The notes under the pieces: generated by a model
Seen by the model: the letters and a program-made list of their open reading frames with translations, nothing else
Database searches by the model: none
What the model was told of the DNA's origin: nothing
Translations under genes and position numbers: made by a program
NCBI GenBank assembly: GCA_004352715.1
Contig: SCFE01000088.1
Location: 858,012-922,011 of the forward strand
Length of the DNA stretch: 64,000 nucleotides
Source: Hofstenia miamia
Lineage: Eukaryota > Xenacoelomorpha > Acoela
Direction: 5' to 3'
In this document: piece by piece, positions 26,501-34,094 of the stretch
How the letters are laid out: each line of letters begins with the position of its first letter
How positions within the stretch are numbered: the first letter of the stretch is position 1

Positions 26501-28057
26501 ACTTAATATATTGGTGCATTTGTGTTTTATTAAGATGTTAGTCTGATGTTGATGCGTTATCTATTTTATGTGCAGTTAAATTTTCGAATGTAAATGTCAA
26601 TATAGAAGTTCTTGGATTTGTGTCTTCAAGTGCCTTTTAGTTTCACCAATGTAAAAAATGTGACATTTCTGACAAGTATATTTATAAACTATTGATGAAA
26701 TCAAAGGTTTTTGAATTTGATTACCTTAGTTTTCTATGTAAATTGTATAGACTTCTTAAAACGTGCTTCGAGATCTTTAATAAAAGGTAGTTTCCAAAAT
26801 ATTTCATCGTTGGCTTTATTTATAGAAGATTGAAAAACCTTATAACTAGCAAATTGAGCCATTTTTTTGTTCTAGTGAATGGGCTTAAATAATATTCAAC
26901 ACAATTTTTGGAGCGGGCAATTTTTTCCCATGAAAGCATTAGCGATCTATATCGAAATCCTACTACTAAAATAGTTTTAGTGAAAATTAAGCAAAAATTT
27001 ATTTCTCCATGTCATTTTAAATGATGTACTTTATAGTTAGATTTTATCAAAATAATGTTTCCCACTAAGGTAAATTTCTTCCTAACTTCTCGCAATCTAA
27101 AAAGTGCTTTTAAAATGTAAACAGGCCCTACCTCAACTGATATTTTAAAAAGGTTGTGGGAACTTGAAAAATTCATTTAAAGAGTCATTGTCACAATTTT
27201 TTCAGTTATGTTGAATTCAAGAGTTTGGGAGTTACCCAACATTTAAGTACGCTAGAAATTTTTTATATTTATCATTATTTTACTTTTAGATCTGTAAAAT
27301 GTTCCAAATCAACTTCCGACTCTCAGGTTATAGAAGTGATAACCATAAATGATGAATCTCTTGACCCCAGCATTAGCTCCGTTCCGGAAACCTTGGACGT
27401 CGATTGTTCCTCGATTAATGGTTCAAGTCAACCCCAATTGTCAGATGCTTCTTCAGTAAGTATTTCACCAAAACTATCGCACTTTTTAAATTGTAAAATG
27501 TTTTCGAAGCTTATTGATATTGTTTCATAAAACATCTAATTAAAGCTGCCTCGAATTACTTAGCTATTATACGGAATACTTGATCAAATTTGTCAAATAG
27601 CCATGCTAAATTTAGTTTATTGGATTGGTTGTTTTTAGTCTGCGGATATCATTCCTTCATCTCCTACTATTCATTCAAAAAAGTCCGAGGCTAAGGTAAT
27701 CATTTAAAATTGATGTATAATCGCATTTCATCCCAGTTCACTTTAAAGCGCTCGTTGCGAAATCGACTGTTGGAAAACTCCGATGAAGAGGATCTCTTCC
27801 AACCTGATTGTAAAAAAAAATCTTTGGTTTCTGAAGAAACCAGTGAGGACAGTTGTACAGCCGGATTAACATGTCGGCAGTGTGACTTCGAAATAGTGTC
27901 AATTTTAGATGCATCAGGTATACAATTTGATTTTTTATACTACAATTTCATGTTTTCCAGTTTGTGCATTTAAATTCCATATGAGTTTTACAAAATCTTT
28001 TTTTGCACAGAACCTCCTCTTTTGACAAGGATTATTCTTATAACGGGTTTTCCTTAA
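582..28057 (+). CDS. BRIP1: FANCJ/BRIP1 DNA helicase, 3' part of gene (multi-exon)
   Basis: This is the C-terminal half of the Fanconi anemia group J helicase, an XPD-family (SF2, Fe-S) 5'-3' DNA helicase acting in interstrand crosslink repair, G-quadruplex unwinding and BRCA1-linked recombination in the nucleus. Eight exons (582-704, 1717-1840, 1886-2019, 21522-21714, 25968-26061, 27290-27455, 27639-27695, 27737-27917) have AG/GT borders and phases that agree at every junction (0, 1, 0, 1, 2, 0, 0, 1). A ninth, tentative exon (28011-28057) closes the frame, giving 372 codons plus stop. Seen in order: the FQDELG segment before helicase domain 2, motif V ([13 protein letters not shown]), motif VI (QALGRCIRH, with the arginine finger), then a Ser/acidic-rich tail. 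The order and wording match FANCJ rather than RTEL1 or DDX11. Walker A, the Fe-S cluster and DEAH box must lie upstream of the window. The 19.5 kb third intron is full of repeats. Confidence 0.93.
1717..1840 (+). CDS. BRIP1: BRIP1 exon b
   Basis: The acceptor is ATGTCTTTCAG and the donor is GTAAGT. The exon is phase 0 to 1. It begins [20 protein letters not shown] and continues to [10 protein letters not shown], matching the FANCJ STGLW...VKTVIVEPQ linker region before motif V. It is followed by a very short intron of 45 bp (1841-1885). Confidence 0.9.
1886..2019 (+). CDS. BRIP1: BRIP1 exon c (helicase motif V)
   Basis: The acceptor is GACTTTAG and the donor is GTATGT. The exon is phase 1 to 0. 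It encodes [19 protein letters not shown] followed by [20 protein letters not shown]. The [13 protein letters not shown] block is the motif V signature of the FANCJ/RTEL1/DDX11 group, and the VGIPF continuation is closest to FANCJ. Confidence 0.95.
2515..3230 (-). pseudogene. Gypsy-type LTR retrotransposon gag remnant
   Basis: On the minus strand the conceptual product resembles a Gypsy/Metaviridae gag. The part at about 2830-3230 has the W-x-x-W...[11 protein letters not shown] capsid-like pattern. The part at 2515-2799 has a CCHC zinc knuckle (C-x2-C-x4-H-x4-C type, around [14 protein letters not shown]). Several frame breaks and stops interrupt it, and no protease, RT or LTRs are visible next to it. 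It lies antisense inside the large BRIP1 intron and is inactive. The call rests on motif pattern, not on a database match. Confidence 0.7.
3551..4090 (-). pseudogene. CR1-like LINE fragment: APE endonuclease C-terminal half
   Basis: Two overlapping-frame fragments on the minus strand carry the C-terminal signatures of an apurinic-type endonuclease: [12 protein letters not shown] (GDxN box) at 3845-4090, and [10 protein letters not shown] (SDH box) at 3551-3739. The wording closely parallels the LINE at 43.9-44.5 kb (FGDFNINYF, FSDHALCTYIS), so both are likely the same family. The frame break between the pieces and the absence of an RT show a dead fragment. Confidence 0.75.
4100..6910 (-). other. 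unrecognised decayed coding-like tract in intron
   Basis: Several minus-strand stretches read like protein, not random AT-rich sequence, but they shift frame often. 5280-5498 starts after ATTTTATAG and reads [20 protein letters not shown] then [18 protein letters not shown] to a stop. 5608-5808 includes [18 protein letters not shown]. About 6050-6240 includes [20 protein letters not shown]. About 6240-6410 includes [20 protein letters not shown] recognise no domain. They could be a decayed transposon ORF or a nested host gene. Confidence 0.3.
7503..7889 (-). pseudogene. LINE reverse-transcriptase C-terminal tail remnant
   Basis: A 128-codon frame on the minus strand reads [19 protein letters not shown], then [17 protein letters not shown] and [11 protein letters not shown]. 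This follows the post-RT region of many non-LTR retrotransposons (ETWTL...RLEAFEMRCLRRILGVSWRDRIRNEEI...GHVARM). It lacks the RT catalytic core and has insertions relative to that pattern, so it is a fragment. It lies antisense inside the BRIP1 intron. Confidence 0.55.
7890..8859. other. intronic sequence, nothing recognised
   Basis: AT-rich intron sequence between the LINE remnant and the Tc1 copy. I see no coding frame, RNA gene or repeat beyond a short (TA)n near 8616-8623. Confidence 0.4.
8860..9661 (+). pseudogene. Tc1-like transposase pseudogene
   Basis: A plus-strand frame at 9004-9552 has the Tc1 transposase signature [12 protein letters not shown] (first catalytic Asp), a degraded [20 protein letters not shown] block and [14 protein letters not shown]. 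The region of the second catalytic Asp (normally QQDNAP) is deleted. The third residue region survives in a shifted frame as ENLWG near 9490-9505. Past the 9550 stop, the frame continues as [20 protein letters not shown] and ends at about 9659. The N-terminal DNA-binding part before 9004 is broken by stops. No terminal inverted repeats were found. It is inactive. Confidence 0.85.
9662..13795. other. intronic sequence, little recognised
   Basis: No convincing gene. A short imperfect tandem array at about 10271-10325 repeats AAGTTGAAGTTGATTATT-like units at a spacing near 26 bp. The open frames at 10117-10485, 12220-12441 and 12822-13061 show no domain. Confidence 0.4.
14204..14225. repeat. perfect 11-bp tandem duplication (ATTGTGCTTGT x2)
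   Basis: Two adjacent identical 11-mers. Removing one copy restores the frame of the legumain-like protein between [11 protein letters not shown] and [12 protein letters not shown]. Confidence 0.95.
14460..14481. repeat. perfect 11-bp tandem duplication (ACATTGTTTTT x2)
   Basis: Two adjacent identical 11-mers. Removing one copy joins GGWNKNNVK to [13 protein letters not shown] in one frame. Confidence 0.95.
15124..17056. other. intronic sequence, nothing recognised
   Basis: A minus-strand frame at 15184-15441 (85 codons) sits in a locally GC-richer patch just upstream of the legumain-like gene, but I recognise no domain and do not call it. The rest is AT-rich without recognisable features. 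Confidence 0.4.
17057..17304. repeat. 124-bp perfect tandem duplication
   Basis: Bases 17057-17180 and 17181-17304 are identical and adjacent. Each unit starts GTGGAAAATGCGCCCGACTG and ends ACCATTATTTATG. It also contains a small inverted repeat around TGCTTTTTTATAAAAAACAGCA. There is no coding content. Either a recent tandem duplication or an assembly duplication would explain it. Confidence 0.95.
17305..20540. other. intronic sequence, nothing recognised
   Basis: AT-rich. The open frames at 18497-18820 and 19127-19342 have no recognisable domain or splice support. Confidence 0.4.
20545..20597. repeat. (CT)n-(TA)n compound microsatellite
   Basis: An interrupted CT run passes directly into a TA run. 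Confidence 0.95.
21522..21714 (+). CDS. BRIP1: BRIP1 exon d (helicase motif VI)
   Basis: The acceptor is AAACTTTTAG and the donor is GTATGT. The exon is phase 0 to 1. It encodes [11 protein letters not shown], then [20 protein letters not shown] and [21 protein letters not shown] is motif VI with its arginine finger. It joins in frame to exon c across an intron of 19,502 bp (2020-21521). Confidence 0.96.
21809..21904. mobile_element. short MITE candidate with CAGGGGCGTACG ends
   Basis: A 96-bp stretch begins CAGGGGCGTACGCAGG, and its other end read in reverse begins CAGTGGCGTACCCCTG. This gives an imperfect terminal inverted repeat of about 13 bp of the kind seen in hAT-like MITEs. I could not find an exact target-site duplication. 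It starts about 95 bp past BRIP1 exon d. Confidence 0.5.
21905..25967. other. BRIP1 intron, nothing recognised
   Basis: AT-rich sequence with scattered C- or G-runs (for example around 22050-22075, 23930-23940 and 24340-24362). No coding frame with a domain; the frame at 24846-25052 is not supported. Confidence 0.4.
25968..26061 (+). CDS. BRIP1: BRIP1 exon e (end of helicase core)
   Basis: The acceptor is TTTTATTTAG and the donor is GTAAGT. The exon is phase 1 to 2. It encodes [20 protein letters not shown] and then [11 protein letters not shown]. This matches the SGLSKWVRQQIQ...LAEFSKKHQ end of the FANCJ helicase core. Confidence 0.9.
26249..26890 (-). mobile_element. Penelope-like element 3' fragment (GIY-YIG)
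   Basis: Read on the minus strand, the sequence around 26590-26700 gives [13 protein letters not shown], then [16 protein letters not shown]. This is the GIY-YIG endonuclease core of a Penelope-like retroelement. Stops and shifts break the rest. The (TA)n-flanked end at 26249-26378 recurs in the opposite orientation at 38041-38152. It sits in the BRIP1 intron between exons e and f. Confidence 0.75.
27290..27455 (+). CDS. BRIP1: BRIP1 exon f (tail, possible SUMO-interacting motif)
   Basis: The acceptor is TTACTTTTAG and the donor is GTAAGT. The exon is phase 2 to 0. It encodes a Ser/Thr-rich, acidic, probably disordered tail. Residues [15 protein letters not shown] form a hydrophobic V-I-T-I core followed by acidic residues, which fits the SUMO-interacting motif pattern. 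The assignment to BRIP1 rests on splice phase, strand and position, because this tail is poorly conserved. Confidence 0.75.
27639..27695 (+). CDS. BRIP1: BRIP1 exon g (tail)
   Basis: This is a 57-bp exon, phase 0 to 0, with acceptor TTGTTTTTAG and donor GTAATC. It encodes [19 protein letters not shown], which contains an SSP site but no pSxxF BRCT-binding motif that I can see. The call depends on splice sites and phase. Confidence 0.65.
27737..27917 (+). CDS. BRIP1: BRIP1 exon h (acidic tail with CxxC pair)
   Basis: The acceptor is CATTTCATCCCAG and the donor is GTATAC. The exon is phase 0 to 1 with 60 codons. It starts [20 protein letters not shown] and ends with [16 protein letters not shown]. 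The CRQC pair looks like half of a zinc-binding site; no second pair is visible in the exon or in the tentative last exon. If the donor is not used, the frame reads through to a stop at 27971-27973. Confidence 0.7.
28011..28057 (+). CDS. BRIP1: possible terminal BRIP1 exon
   Basis: A good acceptor (T-tract, then TTGCACAG) is followed in the required phase by [15 protein letters not shown] and a TAA stop. No convincing polyadenylation signal follows closely; an AATAAA lies near 28697. The true end of the gene could instead lie in further exons that I did not recognise. Confidence 0.4.
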
Positions 28058-28297
28058 ATAATTGGAATTGTAAGGCATAGAACAGTGTATAAATAATGGA
28101 AAAGAATTTATGATATGGACTACGAATACCTTCATTCGATGATTTTTTGATCGGAATTATTATCTACTTCGTGTAAACAACGTCTTGTTTATTAATACAA
28201 CTCCTATTGATTATAGGCTTGACCATATTTGGATTATATTTGCGACTCGTTCAGCTGCAAAATTCTTTTTTGCTTCTGACTGCTGTGGTGTAATACT

Positions 28298-28450
28298 ATG
28301 ATTACCTACCATCCCCTTCAATCTAGCAAGTGCTTGATATATACCATTTTTCGTCCAATAATGACATTTTTGCAATCAACAATGACATTTTTGCACTCAA
28401 TAGTGACATTTTTGCTATCAATAGTGACAATATATTTTAGATATATTTAT
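28298..28450. repeat. 21-bp minisatellite, copy 1 of a dispersed element
   Basis: The unit CAATAGTGACATTTTTGCAAT is repeated imperfectly about three times at 28355-28432. It is preceded by ATACCATTTTTCGTCCAAT and followed by AGTGACAATATATTTT. The same leader, unit and trailer occur at 53205-53335, so this is a dispersed element carrying an internal minisatellite. Confidence 0.85.
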
Positions 28451-28750
28451 TTGTTCTTGTGTGCATTTATCACTTATGCCTGTATGTATCTATGCATGTG
28501 CATGCATGTATTTATTTTTTTATTTGCATTTTTTGTATTTATAATGGTATGAGCAACTTAATGTACTGCTATTATACCCAGTAATTATTAATTTCTATTT
28601 GATCGAATTCAATAGGTTATTTTATCGATTTTGAAACAATTCTAAAGGATATATTCTATGTAAATAATATGTAAATAATATGTATTTCAACAAACAAAAT
28701 AAAATGCATATTGGAACAAAGAACGATGTATTTATCAAAAGTAGGCAGCT
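28451..28750. repeat. intergenic AT-rich stretch with an 11-bp tandem duplication
   Basis: ATGTAAATAAT is duplicated head to tail at about 28660-28681. An AATAAA near 28697 could be a polyadenylation signal for the plus-strand gene, without other support. Nothing else is recognised. Confidence 0.5.
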
Positions 28751-29003
28751 CTAAGCTTCAAGAGGCAATCCTTGTGCACAGTCAGCGACAACAGCGTCTA
28801 CTCGACGATATAGATTAAGAATTTTGGCTCGAGTTAAATCAGGCATACTTTGCTCAAGAGCATCCCGAAGTATTCCAGCTCGATATGAAATCAGAGAGTT
28901 ATCTCCAGCACCGGCAAGATCGTGTCGCGGATGAAGATTTCCAAGATGACGTTTTATACCAGCTTTCAGGATTGAAAAGCAGCCTTCCACTGGATTGAGT
29001 TGC
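28751..29003 (-). pseudogene. DDE transposase C-terminus (IS630/Tc1-mariner type), cut by gap
   Basis: The minus-strand frame ends with a stop at 28751-28753 and enters the N gap after 84 codons. It starts QLNPVEGCFSILKAGIKRHL. The NPVEGCFS block is the place of the third catalytic acidic residue in DDE_3-type transposases (compare NPIENxFS). The rest, DNSLISYRAGILRDALEQ, is helical. The N-terminal catalytic domain lies in the gap or is missing. Intactness cannot be judged. Confidence 0.65.
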
Positions 29004-30003
29004 NNNNNNNNNNNNNNNNNNNNNNNNNNNNNNNNNNNNNNNNNNNNNNNNNNNNNNNNNNNNNNNNNNNNNNNNNNNNNNNNNNNNNNNNNNNNNNNNN
29101 NNNNNNNNNNNNNNNNNNNNNNNNNNNNNNNNNNNNNNNNNNNNNNNNNNNNNNNNNNNNNNNNNNNNNNNNNNNNNNNNNNNNNNNNNNNNNNNNNNNN
29201 NNNNNNNNNNNNNNNNNNNNNNNNNNNNNNNNNNNNNNNNNNNNNNNNNNNNNNNNNNNNNNNNNNNNNNNNNNNNNNNNNNNNNNNNNNNNNNNNNNNN
29301 NNNNNNNNNNNNNNNNNNNNNNNNNNNNNNNNNNNNNNNNNNNNNNNNNNNNNNNNNNNNNNNNNNNNNNNNNNNNNNNNNNNNNNNNNNNNNNNNNNNN
29401 NNNNNNNNNNNNNNNNNNNNNNNNNNNNNNNNNNNNNNNNNNNNNNNNNNNNNNNNNNNNNNNNNNNNNNNNNNNNNNNNNNNNNNNNNNNNNNNNNNNN
29501 NNNNNNNNNNNNNNNNNNNNNNNNNNNNNNNNNNNNNNNNNNNNNNNNNNNNNNNNNNNNNNNNNNNNNNNNNNNNNNNNNNNNNNNNNNNNNNNNNNNN
29601 NNNNNNNNNNNNNNNNNNNNNNNNNNNNNNNNNNNNNNNNNNNNNNNNNNNNNNNNNNNNNNNNNNNNNNNNNNNNNNNNNNNNNNNNNNNNNNNNNNNN
29701 NNNNNNNNNNNNNNNNNNNNNNNNNNNNNNNNNNNNNNNNNNNNNNNNNNNNNNNNNNNNNNNNNNNNNNNNNNNNNNNNNNNNNNNNNNNNNNNNNNNN
29801 NNNNNNNNNNNNNNNNNNNNNNNNNNNNNNNNNNNNNNNNNNNNNNNNNNNNNNNNNNNNNNNNNNNNNNNNNNNNNNNNNNNNNNNNNNNNNNNNNNNN
29901 NNNNNNNNNNNNNNNNNNNNNNNNNNNNNNNNNNNNNNNNNNNNNNNNNNNNNNNNNNNNNNNNNNNNNNNNNNNNNNNNNNNNNNNNNNNNNNNNNNNN
30001 NNN
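29004..30003. other. assembly gap (1000 N)
   Basis: Exactly 1000 N, so probably a fixed-size placeholder and not a measured length. Confidence 0.99.
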
Positions 30004-30227
30004 ATGCACATTTCGTTTGTTTCCTACAGAATTCCCCCCAACAACAGTGATGATAAACTAGTCCGATAGATAAATTTAATAGTACGATATATATGATGAT
30101 TATAAGCAAAGTGTAGAATAAATTACATTTTTGTCTTGTCTTAAACACGTATGTGGGTTTTACCACGTACGTTTATTAAATATTATTATTAATATTTATT
30201 TTTATTTGGAAAATATTTTTCAAAGTA

Positions 30228-30394
30228 ATACATGTAAAGTAAATTAATGTGGGAAATTTATACATGTAAAGTAAAATTAATGTGGGAAAGTAAAACTAAA
30301 AAAATGTATGTTAATGTGGGAAACTAAAAAATGTAAGGTAGTGTGGGAAAGTAAAAAATGTAATTATGTGGGAAAGTAAAAAAGTAAAAAAATG
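30228..30394. repeat. degenerate tandem array with TGTGGGAAA core
   Basis: At least five imperfect units contain (T)TAATGTGGGAAA followed by GTAAAA-like A-rich spacers of 25-40 bp. This is a local minisatellite next to the gap. Confidence 0.8.
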
Positions 30395-30503
30395 CAAACT
30401 AAATTAGGCCACATAAATAACACAAAAACTAGTAAAAGTACATCCATGACGTCAGTAAAACACCCCCGCCAATATCCACGACGTCTCAGGTCAAAGGCCA
30501 ACC

Positions 30504-30602
30504 CTCTCGACCAATCACAAAAAAGTGGGATCTCGTCTCGGCCACCTCTCGACCAATCAGAAAAAAGTGGGATCTCGTCTCGGGCTCTTCATACTACTCA
30601 CA
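30504..30602. repeat. dispersed repeat with CTCTCGACCAATCA motif, two tandem copies
   Basis: CTCTCGACCAATCAC...GTGGGATCTCGTCTCGG occurs at 30504-30541 and again at 30546-30602 (period 42 bp), where it is extended by GCTCTTCATACTACTCA. The extended form recurs at 49798-49854. The preceding 30445-30500 (AAAACACCCCCGCCAATATC...CAGGTCAAA) resembles 57200-57240. Confidence 0.85.
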
Positions 30603-31387
30603 TGTACTATGGTGTGGTGTGGAGTGGGAATCCCCTGTGTTTTGCAAGTGGTACCTTGTGGATATATGGTATGGTGGAAGCCTAAAACATAATTCTGATG
30701 GATGGCTACGAAATTTACCTTTTCCATGTATTCCTACATCATAACAGCTGCATATCTGATATGAACACCCTCTATTTCAAAGATGCAATTATGTTAAGGT
30801 TGTATTTCTGAAATGCTGCAAAGTCGTCTTTACTGTAATTTATAGTAATATAATCTTAAAATTTAAACCTTTATCTTGTTATACATCAATGGTGAGAATA
30901 TCTATCTCATCAGTGAATTTCACCAAGTGATTTACATTATATATTATTGAATTTCAAATATACTTAGATATACACCAACCTCATACTAGCCAGATGGTCA
31001 CAGTTTCTAACCAACCCTACGTTCTAATGTAACTAAATCAAATCCCTACTCATGCTTATTGGAAAATTTTGCATCAAAATATTGATTTGCCAATTAAGAA
31101 ATGTAATATAGGAAAAGATGAAATTCCAAAATATTAGATTTTGTGTTCAGCTATTGGTAATTTTATAATTTGATTACAAGTTTTGGGTTTTATGCACTTA
31201 TTAAAATTCTGTTTTTTAAATATAAGCATTTCTTTAAAAATTTTATGGTTTTACTAAATTGTATTTAATTTATCAAAAAATTAAAAAGTTAAATTATGTG
31301 AACATTTCAAAAGATTAATTTTAAAAAGTTTATTAATGTAATTCGAGATTCCTAAATGGTTTGGGTAATCGCATTTCTGATCTCATG
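30603..31387. other. intergenic, nothing recognised
   Basis: AT-rich, with no gene or repeat that I can identify. Confidence 0.4.
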
Positions 31388-31817
31388 CAAATAATAATAT
31401 AATAAAAATAATAATAAAAATGTAGTTAGCTTGATACCTATCACAGAAACGTTAAAGGAGACAGGCATAGGGTATAAGATGGAAAAGAATGGTAGAGCAG
31501 TGAGTCACCTGTGGAACATGGATGACCTGAAGATGTACGCTAGTTCAAGGAAGATGTTGCAGAAGCAAGTGGAGACATTGGAGAAGGCAAGCAGAGATTC
31601 AGGGTTGGAGTTTGGATTAGGAAAGTGTGCAGCAGTGACAATGACTAGAGGCAAGTGTGTGGATGGGGAGGGTTGAGGAAGTCAAGGAGGGGTACAAGTA
31701 CTTAGGAGTAATAGAGAAGGACAGAACAGATCACGAGGAAATGAAGATGAGGCTAAGGAAAGAATACAAGAGGAGAGTAAGGAAGGTACTACAGAAGTCA
31801 GCATTGAATGGGCAGAA

Positions 31818-32552
31818 NNNNNNNNNNNNNNNNNNNNNNNNNNNNNNNNNNNNNNNNNNNNNNNNNNNNNNNNNNNNNNNNNNNNNNNNNNNNNNNNNNN
31901 NNNNNNNNNNNNNNNNNNNNNNNNNNNNNNNNNNNNNNNNNNNNNNNNNNNNNNNNNNNNNNNNNNNNNNNNNNNNNNNNNNNNNNNNNNNNNNNNNNNN
32001 NNNNNNNNNNNNNNNNNNNNNNNNNNNNNNNNNNNNNNNNNNNNNNNNNNNNNNNNNNNNNNNNNNNNNNNNNNNNNNNNNNNNNNNNNNNNNNNNNNNN
32101 NNNNNNNNNNNNNNNNNNNNNNNNNNNNNNNNNNNNNNNNNNNNNNNNNNNNNNNNNNNNNNNNNNNNNNNNNNNNNNNNNNNNNNNNNNNNNNNNNNNN
32201 NNNNNNNNNNNNNNNNNNNNNNNNNNNNNNNNNNNNNNNNNNNNNNNNNNNNNNNNNNNNNNNNNNNNNNNNNNNNNNNNNNNNNNNNNNNNNNNNNNNN
32301 NNNNNNNNNNNNNNNNNNNNNNNNNNNNNNNNNNNNNNNNNNNNNNNNNNNNNNNNNNNNNNNNNNNNNNNNNNNNNNNNNNNNNNNNNNNNNNNNNNNN
32401 NNNNNNNNNNNNNNNNNNNNNNNNNNNNNNNNNNNNNNNNNNNNNNNNNNNNNNNNNNNNNNNNNNNNNNNNNNNNNNNNNNNNNNNNNNNNNNNNNNNN
32501 NNNNNNNNNNNNNNNNNNNNNNNNNNNNNNNNNNNNNNNNNNNNNNNNNNNN
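31818..32552. other. assembly gap (735 N) inside LINE
   Basis: Unlike the other large gaps, this one is not 1000 N, so its size may be estimated from read pairs. Confidence 0.99.
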
Positions 32553-32588
32553 GAGACAGTAGATCATCTGATAGCAGGGTGTGAGAAG

Positions 32589-33113
32589 TTGGCACAGAAT
32601 GAGTATAAGTTCAGGCATGACAAGGTGGGAAGAATGGTACACTGGAGTTTGAGCAGGCAGCATGGGTTAGAAGCAGGAGACAAGTGGTATGAGCACAAGC
32701 CACAGGGCGTCATAGAAAATGAGAAGGTTAAGATACTGTGGGACTTCAACATACAGACGAGTAAAGTGATAGAAGCACGGAGGCCAGGCATAGTAGTGGT
32801 AGACAAAGAGAAAAGATTAGGAACAGTGATAGACATAGCAGTACCAAAGGACAGAAATGTAGAAAGCAAGGAGAAAGAGAAGATAGACAAGTACAGAGAG
32901 TTAGCAGAGGAAATAGAAAGGCTGTGGAAGTTAAAGAAGGTTGAAGTAGTCCCGGTAGTTGTAGGAGCACTAGGAGCAGTGAGTAAGAAGCATAAGAGAT
33001 ACTTGGAGGAGTTGGGAGTACCAAAGTGGGGAGGAGCAGTAGCACAGAAGGCAGCATTGTTAGGAACAGCTAGAGTCCCGAGGAAAGCTCTCAGACTCCC
33101 TGGGAACTGGTGA
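32589..33113 (+). CDS. LINE ORF C-terminus, restriction-like endonuclease
   Basis: This is the open part of the LINE above after the gap. It holds an H-x4-GC...RHD zinc-knuckle-like region, then the endonuclease core GIVVVD...VIDIAVPKDRN, then a coiled helix KYRELAEEIERLWKLKKVEV, then VVVGALGAVSK and LLGTARVPRKAL near the end. The PD to PG change suggests the endonuclease is inactive in this copy. Confidence 0.75.
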   Translation: MAQNEYKFRHDKVGRMVHWSLSRQHGLEAGDKWYEHKPQGVIENEKVKILWDFNIQTSKVIEARRPGIVVVDKEKRLGTVIDIAVPKDRNVESKEKEKIDKYRELAEEIERLWKLKKVEVVPVVVGALGAVSKKHKRYLEELGVPKWGGAVAQKAALLGTARVPRKALRLPGNW

Positions 33114-33187
33114 GTTCCCCGAGCTGAGAGGGATATCAGCATGAAGCTGTGAGATGCAAGAATAATAATAAAAATAATAATAAATTA

Positions 33188-33753
33188 AAAATTTGTTGAT
33201 TTTCTTAAATCATTGTCTGTCAGTGATGGGAATTCAACAAAAACTATTTTACTAATATTTACAAAGTTTGTAAAATATGAGTTCTTTTATTTTATATTCT
33301 ACATGTACATATTAGAGTTCGAGTTGAAGCTGGTATATTACCCTAAGTATGAATTTTCATGTACTTTGACATCATTAACAAAACAATAGCCCTTTCCTAG
33401 CTTATAGTTATCCTAATTGCATTACACTTTTGGAATCTATCATTGAATAAATGTTGTGGATAAAATAATATTTAACTTTCTACATACTACAAGTTCATGT
33501 CAATTTGAATATTCAATACTATTTTGAAATAATTTACATCTAAAAAATAGTTGTTCATAGATTTTATTATAGCAGAGTTCCTAAAGTTAAATTATTTCCG
33601 CTGGATTTAACACATTAATCATTGGCCGTAAATTATTGTGGTAAATTTTATCTTTGGCTTCTACACTTGGATTCACATGTGCATAATTAATTGTGCTAGA
33701 ATCAAGTCGTATTGTTTTATTGCAATCTTTGGATTCTTGATGTAAGTCACCAG
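33188..33753. other. AT-rich stretch, nothing recognised
   Basis: No coding frame or repeat recognised between the LINE tail and the minus-strand exon. Confidence 0.4.
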
Positions 33754-34094
33754 TCATAAATCCTGCCGTGGTGTTTTGGCTTCATCAGGAAGGTAATGAA
33801 TGGCTTTCTTTGAAATGGAACTAAATATTTCAATTGCAGAAATAAATTTTATCTTCCGCACTATTAAGTTTTTTACACTGCGATTTGCATTTAGAATTGG
33901 AGATGTTGCAAAACTAGTAGCACTTTCAAATTGTAAGAGGTTAGCAATGCTAGAATGAGCTGAGTATTTCACCATTGGATACTGTTTGCCACACCTGAGA
34001 CTTATAAATTCTCGTTCTTTCAGAACTCTACAAGTGTGCAGCTTGTTTAAGCTTGAACTATAGTGTTTTCTTTTCGCTTCAGTACATTTGATTT
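33754..34094 (-). CDS. putative terminal exon of unrecognised minus-strand gene
   Basis: The acceptor TATAATTTAG is followed by a phase-1 open frame. It begins IKCTEAKRKHYSSSLNKLHT, has YPMVKYSAHSSIANLLQFES in the middle and ends LPDEAKTPRQDL with a TGA stop. It is open for more than 110 codons in AT-rich DNA, rich in Ser and Lys, without a domain that I recognise. Its entry phase fits the exit phase of the exon at 37201-37491, so the two may be spliced together directly or through other exons. Confidence 0.5.

Larger units (their letters stand above)
31388..33187 (+). mobile_element. 5'-truncated LINE with restriction-like endonuclease (NeSL/R2-like)
   Basis: The plus-strand element starts inside the RT domain at about 31430 (LIPITETLKETGIGYK). 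It has the RT catalytic box HLWNMDDLKMYA (the usual Phe/Tyr before MDD replaced by Asn) and YKYLGVIE. After a 735-N gap it continues with TVDHLIAGCEKLAQNEYKF, RHDKVGRMVHW and KWYEH, and ends in a restriction-like endonuclease: RRPGIVVVDKEKRLGTVIDI then AVPKDRN, stop at 33111-33113. The family normally has PD where this copy has PG, removing a catalytic acidic residue. A frameshift lies near 31655-31675. (TAA)n tracts with the core TAATAAAAATAATAATAAA flank both ends (about 31390-31420 and 33163-33184). Confidence 0.8.

Noticed and set aside
28355-28432. Possible CRISPR-like array (regular 21-bp repeats)
   Set aside because: Tandem minisatellite without spacers in a eukaryotic genome.
28751-30166. 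471-codon minus-strand open frame
   Set aside because: Most of it is the N gap translated as X; only the 84 codons before the gap are coding. The part beyond the gap (30004-30166) is hydrophobic AT-rich text without support.
32564-33142. 192-codon minus-strand frame and 103-codon frame at 32746-33057
   Set aside because: Shadows of the LINE endonuclease ORF on the plus strand.
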